Positions 25,308 through 33,425 of a DNA stretch of 39,901 bases are shown here, in pieces. Position numbers and translations under genes: made by a program. The stretch lies in NCBI RefSeq assembly GCF_010672455.1, contig NZ_JAAHGO010000007.1:133706-173606 (forward strand). Reading direction: 5' to 3'. Origin of the DNA: Okeania sp. SIO2C9. Its GTDB lineage: Bacteria; Cyanobacteriota; Cyanobacteriia; Cyanobacteriales; Microcoleaceae. The notes beneath the pieces are model-generated. The model did no database searches and was not told the origin of the DNA. It saw only the letters and a program-made list of their open reading frames with translations. Numbering within the stretch: position 1 is the stretch's first letter; each line of letters opens with the position of its first letter.

Positions 25308-25711
25308 ACTCTCATTTGATAGCTATAAGGATTGTTGATACTAAGTTTGAATAATTAGCAACAAATAAAATTATCAGACTGATAGTAGGGAAGAAATATT
25401 TCTACGCCTTTACTATTTTCTTTTCTCTTGATACTAAATCCAGTTTATAGACTATCATAATTGTGCAAATGTGGAGAGAAGTTTTAGGGGAAATACGCAA
25501 AAGGTTTAATCTTACATCAAATTCCAAGTATCTGTGAAGTACAGATATTAACAATTAAATGTTTGTAGTGCGGGCAATATGCGCGCAATAGGTGTGTTTT
25601 ACAACAGTGGAATCTGCTGTACATCCTTATAAAGGATCTTTGATCGCCAAATTTGTATGACCCCTCTAGCTTCTCTACTGAGCTTAAATTCCTCAATACA
25701 AAGAGAAAAAT
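25308..25711. other. Spacer before the leader-peptide gene
   Basis: No gene seen. It includes a fragment of the TGTAGTGCG(A/G)GCA repeat (about 25564; also at 15852). A minus-strand 84-codon frame across 25517-25771 shows no family features. Confidence 0.4.
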
Positions 25712-25937
25712 ATGAAAAAAATTGACTCCAAAACAAAACAACAAATTAAGATTAAAGCCAAGAAGAATCAAAAAAATTAATCAAGTAGAGAATAGTTTAG
25801 TGGCATTACAAGAACATGAACTAGAAAGTGTGGTCGGAGGATTTCTTCCTCCAGATTTAGAAGATTTAATGAACAAAAGTAAAGAGAATCCAATTTCCCC
25901 TAGTAATGAAAGTAATAGGTGGCGGAATTTAGGTTAA
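25712..25937 (+). pseudogene. Double-glycine-leader (bacteriocin-like) peptide precursor, frameshifted
   Basis: ATG 25712 begins a basic peptide (MKKIDSKTKQQIKIKAKKNQ) that stops after 22 codons just past a run of seven A. The +1 frame, open from a TTG at 25722, continues with VENSLVALQEHELESVVGG and a short acidic core (FLPPDLEDLMN ... ESNRWRNLG). LxxxELxxVxGG is the classic leader of peptides exported and cleaved by C39-peptidase ABC transporters. A one-base change in the A-run would fuse the two halves; slippage on the A-run could do the same. No transporter or modifying enzyme is nearby. Confidence 0.55.
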
Positions 25938-25940
25938 TAT

Positions 25941-26095
25941 TTACCGAATAATTAAGGTTTAAAACTCTCCTTTAAAGGAGAAAAAAGCGGTCGTGGGATG
26001 GCGAAGTCTCGGAGCCATATAATCAACTAAGAGAAGAAAAAATTTTCCTTTGAGTTAATCCTCTTCTTTTCAAGGAGAGATAGTTATTAATTAGG
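25941..26095 (+). repeat. Dispersed repeat R1, copy 3
   Basis: TTACCGAATAATTAAGGTTT start, CTCCTTTAAAGGAG palindrome, GCGGTCGTGGGATGGCGA middle, AAGAGAAGAAAAAATTTTCC block, and a TTATTAATTA end. It follows the leader-peptide stop by 4 bp. Confidence 0.75.
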
Positions 26096-26310
26096 CTTGC
26101 TGATTAAATTTCAAAGCATTGACTGATATTGGTAAGTGCCTTTTTGGAGAGAAAAAAGTGCTAGCTTTTTGGTATAAAAAGTTGAAAAAGTTAGTATTGA
26201 GAGCAAACAAAGGCAGAAAAATTTTGGGAAAACTCTTTTTCCTAGCACCTCTATAATTCCCATTCCTCCTGTCTCCTACCCCTACTAAAAGACTTTTTCA
26301 GCAAACCCTA
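26092..26310. mobile_element. MITE-like element family C, copy 1
   Basis: Left end TAGGCTTGCTGATTAAA and right end TTTTTCAGCAAACCCTA are inverted. The same ends bound 38674-38848, and AGTTTTTCAGCA-type ends are widespread in cyanobacterial spacers. No coding capacity. Confidence 0.65.
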
Positions 26311-26395
26311 ATTATTAATTGTTAAATGCTGTCCACCACGGAGCATAAACAATTTTTTGTCGTAGCAAAAACCATTGTAAAGCAGTTAAAATTAC

Positions 26396-26569
26396 TCAAA
26401 TTATCAAAATTTTCAAGAAATAACCTAATGGTAATGGGTATGGAGGCCAGTCATTTTCTTTTAAAGGCACTTCAAAAATAATAACAAATGCAGCAAAAGT
26501 AACGACCCCTAAAATAGATAAACCCATAGGCAAAGCTATAATATTGGTAACTACCCATTGCCATATCAA
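26396..26569 (-). pseudogene. Fragment of a membrane protein gene
   Basis: A 57-codon frame (LIWQWVVTNIIALPMGLSI ... EVPLKENDWPPYPLPLGYF) starting at a TTG without a ribosome site. It has one clear hydrophobic span and reads like genuine coding sequence, probably a small remnant of a multi-span protein. I do not recognise the family. Confidence 0.35.
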
Positions 26570-26679
26570 GGGATGTCAATGTCTCATAAACCATGCTTGT
26601 ATTCAGATGCTGGCCAAGCAGAAAGTTAATATTGGGATTATTAGTTACCCTTCTTCCTTATTTCTTAAAATTAATAAAT

Positions 26680-28080
26680 ATGACTATTTGTACAAGCTGT
26701 GGACATAACAATGCTATTGCCTCCCGTTTTTGCTCTAATTGTGGTGCTCCTCTAGAGGAAATAATACCCTCTCAAACAGCATCTACGGAATTAAAACCAG
26801 GCACAAAATTACGCGATCGCTACATAATTATTCGCCAAATAGGTCAAGGTGGATTTGGCAAAACTTACTTAGCAGAAGATACAGGTAGATTTAAGCAAGC
26901 AGTAGTTTTAAAACAATTAACACCAGGAAACCAAGGCACTGAATTTATACAAAAAGCGGAGGAACTTTTTCACCGAGAAGCAATGATATTACATCAAATT
27001 AATCATCCTCAAATTCCCCGTTTTTGGGAATTTATTCAGGAAAATAAATGTTTATTTTTGGTGCAAGATTTTATTGAAGGGCAAACTTATGAATCTCTGC
27101 TTAGTCAACGTCGGCGACAAGGTAAATTTTTTAGCGAAGTTGAAATAATTGACTTTATTCGTCAAATCTTACCAGTTTTAAATTATCTACATAGTCGAGG
27201 AATTATTCATCGAGATATTGCTCCTGATAATATTATTTGTCGGGCAGAAGATGGGTTACCAATTTTAATTGATTTGGGTGGAGTAAAACAAATTGCTGCC
27301 GAAGTTTCTCACAAAGCTGATAGTTCCGAAAATGTTATTTATTCTGGCACTAAATTAGGTAAATTTGGTTATGCTCCTGACGAACAAATGCGCCTAGGAA
27401 TTGTTGCTCCACATAGTGATTTGTATGCTTTAGGAGTGACTTGTTTAGTATTGATGACTGGTAAACTTCCCTCAGAGTTAATTAATACAAAAACAATGCA
27501 GTGGCAATGGAGTAAAGAACTAAAATTAAGTCCGAAGTTTGATGGTATTTTAAATAGAATGTTGGCTTTTATTCCTGGCGATCGCTTCCAGTCCGCAGAG
27601 GAAATATTAGCGCAGTTACAACCTCCAGAACCGGAAATTATTGCACTAACTCAAATCAGTAAAACTGAGTCAAAGAATCAAGAAATAGAGACAAAAACAG
27701 CAATAGCTTCTATTCCAAAACTCGGAAATATTATTCATAGTTCAAATGACGTACCATCAGAAATTATTGGTTGGAATTGGGGGGCATTTTTCTTGCCTGG
27801 TTTGTGGTGTTTAACTAATCATGTTTGGATAGGATTAATTGCCTGGATCGATTTAAGTTTTGTTACCTTAGGTATGGGATGGTTGCTGACAGGAATAATT
27901 TTAGGTCTTAAAGGAAATGAGTGGGCTTGGAAAAGCCGCAAATGGAAAAATGTTGCTGAATTTAGAAAGCATCAGAGAATATGGTCGATTATCTCTTTAT
28001 TATTAATTTCAAGTGCCGTAATTATTGGGATTTTAGTGATTTTATTTCTGTTTGTTATTGCTGCTTTTATTGCTGGTTAG
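26680..28080 (+). CDS. Zinc-ribbon Ser/Thr protein kinase with C-terminal membrane segment
   Basis: 466 residues from ATG 26680, chosen because the next residues form the family's N-terminal zinc ribbon (C4, C7, C18, C21); an in-frame ATG at 26593 would add 29 residues of unlike character. Kinase core: GQGGFGKTYLA glycine loop, VVLKQL lysine, HRDIAPDN (D179, N184; A replaces the usual K), DLGG (D198) in place of DFG, and YAPDEQ. These variants are common in cyanobacterial kinases of this class, so it is likely active. Residues about 365-466 contain a WNWGAFFLPGLWCL motif and three hydrophobic spans, anchoring it in the membrane. No substrate is suggested by neighbours. Confidence 0.88.
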   Translation: MTICTSCGHNNAIASRFCSNCGAPLEEIIPSQTASTELKPGTKLRDRYIIIRQIGQGGFGKTYLAEDTGRFKQAVVLKQLTPGNQGTEFIQKAEELFHREAMILHQINHPQIPRFWEFIQENKCLFLVQDFIEGQTYESLLSQRRRQGKFFSEVEIIDFIRQILPVLNYLHSRGIIHRDIAPDNIICRAEDGLPILIDLGGVKQIAAEVSHKADSSENVIYSGTKLGKFGYAPDEQMRLGIVAPHSDLYALGVTCLVLMTGKLPSELINTKTMQWQWSKELKLSPKFDGILNRMLAFIPGDRFQSAEEILAQLQPPEPEIIALTQISKTESKNQEIETKTAIASIPKLGNIIHSSNDVPSEIIGWNWGAFFLPGLWCLTNHVWIGLIAWIDLSFVTLGMGWLLTGIILGLKGNEWAWKSRKWKNVAEFRKHQRIWSIISLLLISSAVIIGILVILFLFVIAAFIAG

Positions 28081-28264
28081 AAAGGTTGGTTTTCTCTAAT
28101 ATAATTTGACTTTTAAATTAATCCTATGTATTATATAGTAGGGAATAGGGAATAGTGGGAAAAACATTTCCACTGATTCGGATAGTCATCACTCTATGTC
28201 AGTGCCCTACCTCTCTATTCCTATATAAGCTATAAGCAGTTTTTTAAAAAGAAAAATAGCACTA

Positions 28265-28933
28265 ATGATGAAAGTAAAACATCCAATTAATCTATATAAA
28301 GCGACAACTTTTATATTTATATTGACGCTGATGATAGCCTATCAAAATTTTTCTTTAGTTGCGTGGTTATATCTATCCCTACATGGTACTTATGGAATTT
28401 TATGGTTACTGAAAGACCGTATTTATCCAGATAAGCAATGGGAACAAGAAGTTCCTTTTCTACAAGGTATTATAATTTTTGGAATAGTCTGCTTATATTG
28501 GATAGCTCCCTATATTTTAATTAGTAGTGGAACTGAACCTCCAATACCTTTAGTAGCTGCTGCAATTTCTTTAAATATTTTTGGCATTTTCCTCCATTAC
28601 AGTAGCGATGCTCAAAAATATTATACTCTCAAATATAAGTCAGGATTAATTACAGAAGGATTCTTTGCTCGCTGTCGAAATACTAACTATTTAGGAGAAA
28701 TATTTATCTATCTTTCTTTTGCAATGTTAGTGCAACATTGGTTGCCTTATTTAATTCTAGGAGCATTTTTTGCTGGAATATTTATCCCTAATATGCTGAA
28801 AAAAGATAAGTCTCTATCTCGCTATCCCGAATTTGTAGAATATCAAGCTAGTTCTGGGTTAATTATTCCTCAACTGTTTGGCAAAAATCCTCTGACTTCG
28901 GAAGCCAAAAAATTTGCAGAAAAAAATAGTTAA
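28265..28933 (+). CDS. Membrane protein, steroid-5-alpha-reductase/isoprenylcysteine methyltransferase superfamily (DUF1295-like)
   Basis: 222 residues (221 if the adjacent ATG at 28268 is used) with about five hydrophobic spans. The C-terminal third has the superfamily's signature region: LKYKSGLITEGFFARCRNTNYLGEI, a P-less variant of the usual RHPNYLGE, then LSRYPEFVEYQ. Members are membrane methyltransferases or reductases acting on lipids. R/NTNYLGE instead of RHPNYLGE is typical of one subgroup. Function here is unknown. No ribosome site stands out; AAAAAGAAAAA precedes the start. Confidence 0.7.
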   Translation: MMKVKHPINLYKATTFIFILTLMIAYQNFSLVAWLYLSLHGTYGILWLLKDRIYPDKQWEQEVPFLQGIIIFGIVCLYWIAPYILISSGTEPPIPLVAAAISLNIFGIFLHYSSDAQKYYTLKYKSGLITEGFFARCRNTNYLGEIFIYLSFAMLVQHWLPYLILGAFFAGIFIPNMLKKDKSLSRYPEFVEYQASSGLIIPQLFGKNPLTSEAKKFAEKNS

Positions 28934-29558
28934 AATCTTTGAGAAAAATTAAATTAAAACTATACCTAATCAATTTTTTTTGATTAATTGTATAAAAAAA
29001 AATATACGTTCATTAATGGATAATGGATAATGGATAATTGATAATTACCTCGGGTTTTAACCGCTACGGAATTGAATATCAGGAGATATTATTTCTTTTC
29101 TTGATCGATTGGATATGGCGAGGTCTCCTCGCCATCCCTCGACCGCTTTTTTTCCCCTATCCAAGGGGAGGCTTCAAGGCGCGAATTATTTAATTATTAA
29201 TTATTAATTATTAATTATTCGGTAAATATAACTAGTGATAATACTTCATTCATTTACTGATTAAAAAATAAATGAAATATATGGATGCCAGTAATGGAGG
29301 CTTTGAAATCAGGACTTACGCAAACGCACTATATAGAACCCCCGATCGTATCTTCATAAATTTAGCAAGGAGTCAGGAGACAGGAGACAACCCACCCCTA
29401 ACCCCTCCCAGGAGGGGAAGGAGGTAAGAGGGAAGATGTGGGGAGAAATAATACAAAAAATTCAACACTCCTTCAGATGATTTTTCCTCACTCATTGATG
29501 CGCGAAAAGACTTGACTACATAATTGTATAGTTCTCAAATGGGTTCTATATAGACTTA
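28934..29558. other. Repeat-rich spacer (first part of a 2.3-kb gap)
   Basis: Includes TGGATAA tandem units (about 29017-29045), R1 copy 4 (29042-29226), a CAGGACTTACGCA repeat end (29310) and a low-complexity CCCACCCCTAACCCCTCCC run. No gene seen. Confidence 0.6.
29042..29226 (-). repeat. Dispersed repeat R1, copy 4 (reverse orientation)
   Basis: Ends AATTATTCGGTAAA, the reverse complement of the TTACCGAATAATT start of other copies, after a run of five AATTATT heptamers. The middle holds a perfect hairpin GGCGAGG/CCTCGCC (about 29117-29134) and GACCGCTTTTTTTCCCC, matching the GCGGTCG block. Confidence 0.75.
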
Positions 29559-29688
29559 CAGCACTTTTGAGGAAGCGTGAGGTACAGCTATAAGACTATT
29601 TATTTCTATATTCCCTGTTGCCTGTTGCCTTCTGGAGCTGTTGCCTAGAGCAATAAAACTTTGTACCTCATCAACTAGAAAACTGCTG
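29559..29688. mobile_element. 130-bp MITE, family B, copy 2 (TA-flanked)
   Basis: Ends CAGCACTTTTGAGG and GAAAACTGCTG are inverted, with GACTTA and TAAGTC outside, so the TA target is itself within a longer palindrome. Same ends as the nested element at 18382-18483; the interior differs. Confidence 0.7.
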
Positions 29689-29950
29689 TAAGTCTCTCTC
29701 TAAATTGGCGATCTAAACTAAGTTTCCCTTGGCGATCGCCTAAACCACAAAATTATCATCAACTGAAAAATTCGATTGAGGTTGACTAACGTTGATGTAG
29801 ATTATCTGGCATTCTAATGGTGAATAAGATTAAATTTTTATGAAGAGTTTTTCATGGACTTTAATTATATAAAATATTGTCAGTATTTAATAGAGTTGTC
29901 GCTAAATAGATAGAAAAAATATCCAAAACCTAGACAGGGTAATTATTTCG

Positions 29951-30232
29951 ACTCTTTTGATCGATAAATACCTACAAGCTTTACATAACGGGGGTTTCTA
30001 CAATTTTTTAGTTTATAAAGCGACAAGTCTAATAAGTAGCCAGAAAAATTACACTCTCACAAATCTTGCTGACCATCTGGAAAAAGTTAGCCACGATAGC
30101 GTAGCTTTGCGTCAGCAATCAAATTAATCGTTAGCTTCAAAAATATTGAAACACGGGACAAAAATTTTGTGGTCAAATGTACAGGAAGATCAACTGAAAC
30201 ATCAATTTTTATCTAAATATCGGCGTTGCTGA
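29951..30232 (+). pseudogene. N-terminal remnant of an IS701/IS4-like transposase
   Basis: One frame reads TLLIDKYLQALHNGGFYNFL, then SSQKNYTLTNLADHLEKVSHDSVA, then after an in-frame TAA (30125) KILWSNVQEDQLKHQFLS to a TGA at 30230. The SSQKNYT.T.LADH block is characteristic of a common cyanobacterial DDE transposase N-terminus. The rest of the gene is absent. AGCGTAGCTTTGCGTCAG at the break resembles a dispersed palindromic insert. Confidence 0.7.
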
Positions 30233-30580
30233 TTTGAGCTATGATATCATTCAGGATAAGAGGGCGAGCAAAAAACTTTCTCCTTCTACTCGGGGTTTCT
30301 TATTCTTTCTTCCCTTCTGACTCGCTCCTCCTGACTTCCCCTCCTGGGAGGGGCGCGCGGGTGGGTTGACTCCTAAGTAATTAGGATTAATATCATACAC
30401 GCGCTTTAGCAACGCCTAAATATCTAGTATCTGAACTCAAATATACTAAAATTAAAATGATAGTCGTTTAAGTTTTTATGAATAGGAATACAATCAGCAA
30501 AGCTGGGCGATCGCTATAATTTTGTAAGCGATAGCGATCATTTAGCATACGCTATATATAGTGTCTTTGCGTAATATTAT

Positions 30581-31045
30581 GTCCGGTTGAATACTTATAA
30601 ATAAATGACGGAGTCCTAAGGAGTCAGGAGTCAGGTAGGGGAGCTGTCGGATTGGCGACGTACAGGAGTTATATCAAATCCGGTAGCATCGGTGTAATTA
30701 GATGGGGAGATGGGGAGATTGGGAGATGGGGAGATGGGGAGTGAGAGAAATATTTGGTAATGGTTGAAGATGGAACATTTTTGGGTAGTCCTGCATGGTA
30801 ATGGTGAGGATATATATTTTTTAATTTTTCCCACACTCCCCATCTCCCCACATTCCCCTCCACCGGAGGGGTGCGCGGGTGGGTCCCCATCTCCCCACAC
30901 TTCCTTTACCATTACTATGCACCACCACCCATTTTTGTATACCGAATTAAACGGATTTGATATTAGGAGGGAACAAAGAAGAAGGAAGAGGAAGAAAAAG
31001 AGAAAGTTTTTTGATCACTAATTATCCGGACATGATATAAGTCCT
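30581..31045 (+). repeat. Dispersed repeat R10 with an apparent internal insertion
   Basis: 30581-30636 and 30963-31037 together match, in reverse, the contiguous segment 35462-35598 (shared blocks GAATACTTATAAATAAATGA, GGAGTCAGGAGTCAGG and AAAGTTTTTTGATCACTAAT). The 30637-30962 stretch between them has ends ATATCAAATCCG and CGGATTTGATAT in inverted orientation and contains GGGGAGAT runs and CTCCCCAC-type low complexity. The 73-93 codon frames here are by-products of the repeats. Confidence 0.6.
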
Positions 31046-31080
31046 GATAATAAGTATTCAACCGGATTTGATATAATATC

Positions 31081-31207
31081 ATGTCCGAAGGCAATCGTTT
31101 GTGTAAAAGTTGGCGTGGATATTTGCAGGAAATTTAAGTTTTTTTCTTGCCTTCCGGAGCTGTTGCCTATTTACTATACAAGACCGATGCTACCGGATTT
31201 GATATAA
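31081..31207 (+). repeat. Dispersed repeat R9, copy 2
   Basis: Same blocks as 4956-5098, ending GATGCTACCGGATTTGATAT. It sits immediately downstream of the ureC stop. Confidence 0.7.
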
Positions 31208-31228
31208 CAGCCTTTTTGAGCGAACTTC

Positions 31229-32938
31229 CTAAAACAGAAAATATCGCTGTGCCATGGGTAAAACTGTTGCAGGTTCACAAGTCAACAACTCCCCATCAGC
31301 TCTAACTTCATAAGTTTCCGGGTCAACTTCTATTTCTGGCAAAGCATCATTTAATTTCATATCTTGTTTGCTAATTTGCCGAGTATTTACCACTGCAACT
31401 GCTGACTTTCTCAACTGTAGTTGAGCCACAATATCAGTTTCCAGAGCAGCTTGAGAAACAAAAGTCAAAGAAGTAGCAGCGATCGCTCCCCCAAAACTAG
31501 CAAACATTGGCTGCATAACCACTGGTTGTGGAGTAGGAATACTTGCATTGGCATCTCCCATCTGAGCATAAGTAATAGCTCCTCCCTTAATCACCATTTC
31601 TGGTTTCACCCCAAACATCGCAGGTCGCCACAAACATAAATCTGCCAACTTTCCCAATTCCACCGAACCCACATACTCAGCAATACCATGAGCGATCGCC
31701 GGATTAATCGTGTATTTTGCCACATAACGTTTAGCACGCAAATTATCATTTTCCCCAGACTCTCCATTCAAAGGTCCGCGCTGAATTTTCATTTTGTGAG
31801 CTGTTTGCCAAGTTCTAATAATAACCTCTCCCACACGTCCCATGGCCTGAGAATCAGAAGCAATCATACTAAACGCTCCCAGATCGTGCAGTATATCCTC
31901 AGCAGCAATAGTTTCTCGACGAATGCGAGATTCTGCAAAAGCCACATCCTCTGGAATATTTCGGTCTAGGTGATGACACACCATTAACATATCCAAATGT
32001 TCTTCCAAAGTATTGAGAGTATAAGGACGAGTGGGGTTAGTAGAAGAAGGTAAAACATTTGCTTGACCGCAGACTTTGATAATATCTGGAGCGTGACCGC
32101 CTCCCGCACCTTCAGTGTGATAAGTATGAATTGTCCGGTTTTTAAAAGCTTCTATAGTGGTTTCTACAAACCCTGCTTCATTGAGAGTATCGGTGTGGAT
32201 AGCAACTTGCACATCGTACTCGTCCGCAACATTTAAGCAGGTGTCGATCGCCGCCGGGGTAGTTCCCCAGTCTTCATGTAATTTTAATCCCATCGCCCCT
32301 GCTAATACTTGTTCGACTAAAGCTTGGGGTTGACTACTATTACCTTTGCCCATGAAACCTAAATTTACCGGGAAAGCTTCAGCAGCTTGCAACATTCGGT
32401 GAATATTCCAAGGACCGGGAGTACAGGTAGTCGCATTAGTACCTGTGGCAGGACCTGTTCCTCCACCTAACATAGTTGTTATACCAGAAGCGATCGCTGT
32501 TTCTATTTGTTGAGGACAAATAAAATGAATATGGGCATCAATGCCACCTGCCGTTAAAATCATGCCCTCACCCGCTACAGCTTCAGTTCCCGGACCGATG
32601 ATAATATCTACATTATCTTGGATGTAGGGGTTGCCTGCTTTGCCAATTTTGCAGATTTTACCATCTTTGATGCCGATGTCTGCTTTGACAACTCCCCACC
32701 AGTCGAGAATGAGAGCGTTGGTAATGACTAGATCCACTGCGCCATCGGCATTAGCAATAGGAGATTGCCCCATACCGTCACGGATGACTTTGCCTCCACC
32801 AAATTTTACTTCATCGCCGTAGGTAGTGTAGTCTTGCTCGACTTCTATGAATAATTCTGTATCAGCTAGACGGACGCGATCGCCTATTGTTAGCCCATAA
32901 GTTTCAGCATAGGCACGACGGTTTATTCTGTAAGCCAT
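31229..32938 (-). CDS. ureC: Urease subunit alpha
   Basis: 569 residues, full length. All nickel-site and catalytic residues are present, two positions later than the Klebsiella numbering: H136 and H138 (GGIDAHIHF), the carbamylated lysine K219 with H221 (GLKLHEDWG), H248, H274 ([15 protein letters not shown]), the flap C321/H322 ([13 protein letters not shown]) and D362 ([14 protein letters not shown]). It hydrolyses urea as part of the UreABC complex and needs the UreDEFG nickel chaperones. None of ureA, ureB or ureDEFG is within at least 6.9 kb upstream or in this window downstream. No strong ribosome site is seen before the ATG. Confidence 0.97.
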   Translation of the reverse strand: MAYRINRRAYAETYGLTIGDRVRLADTELFIEVEQDYTTYGDEVKFGGGKVIRDGMGQSPIANADGAVDLVITNALILDWWGVVKADIGIKDGKICKIGKAGNPYIQDNVDIIIGPGTEAVAGEGMILTAGGIDAHIHFICPQQIETAIASGITTMLGGGTGPATGTNATTCTPGPWNIHRMLQAAEAFPVNLGFMGKGNSSQPQALVEQVLAGAMGLKLHEDWGTTPAAIDTCLNVADEYDVQVAIHTDTLNEAGFVETTIEAFKNRTIHTYHTEGAGGGHAPDIIKVCGQANVLPSSTNPTRPYTLNTLEEHLDMLMVCHHLDRNIPEDVAFAESRIRRETIAAEDILHDLGAFSMIASDSQAMGRVGEVIIRTWQTAHKMKIQRGPLNGESGENDNLRAKRYVAKYTINPAIAHGIAEYVGSVELGKLADLCLWRPAMFGVKPEMVIKGGAITYAQMGDANASIPTPQPVVMQPMFASFGGAIAATSLTFVSQAALETDIVAQLQLRKSAVAVVNTRQISKQDMKLNDALPEIEVDPETYEVRADGELLTCEPATVLPMAQRYFLF

Positions 32939-33425
32939 ATTTATTCTTTAGTAAAATGAACGGTGGTGGTGCATTAGACATTTCCTCCAAAAGAGGGAGT
33001 AGGGAGTAGGGCAGGGCTAATTCTTTGTTGTCACAGAATATTAATATGAAATACAAAAAATTGTGCAAATATACGAATCTACCCATCTCCCGACATTCCC
33101 CTCCTGGGAGGGTTTAGGGGTGGGTCTCCACCCTCTTTATCTAAATTACATCGATGCTACCTTAACACTGTAGTGGACCGACACAGCTAAAATAGTGCAA
33201 TAGTAGGGGCGGGTTCCACGTTAAATTAATGAGTCTTAAGCAATTAAATGAAACCGCCCCCACCCCAATAATCGCTCCGCACAAAATTAGGTGTATCGGT
33301 CCAGTAGGTTGAAGATGCCTGTTGAAAACACAGAAAACTGAGAACAGCAAAATTAAAAAGCATTCCGGTACGGAAATGCTGTTAGCTCCGCATTCCGCTA
33401 CGGAAAATACCGATCGCTGGTTAAT
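32939..33425. other. Spacer upstream of ureC
   Basis: Holds GGGAGTA heptamers (about 32995), a CCTCCTGGGAGG palindrome (33098), the family E element at 33173-33304 and a TACGGAAATGCT/AGCATTCCGGTACGGA direct repeat near 33360-33410. No gene recognised; the ureC promoter should be in its left part. Confidence 0.5.
33173..33304. mobile_element. 132-bp MITE, family E (TA-flanked)
   Basis: GTGGACCGACACAGCTAA at the left pairs with TTAGGTGTATCGGTCCAG at the right, and TA flanks both. The left end recurs at 16006. The interior is GC-richer (CGGGTTCC, ACCGCCCCCACCCC). Confidence 0.75.

Noticed and set aside
30631-31021. Three overlapping proline- and serine-rich frames
   Set aside because: They translate CCCCATCTCCCC-type low complexity inside a split repeat.
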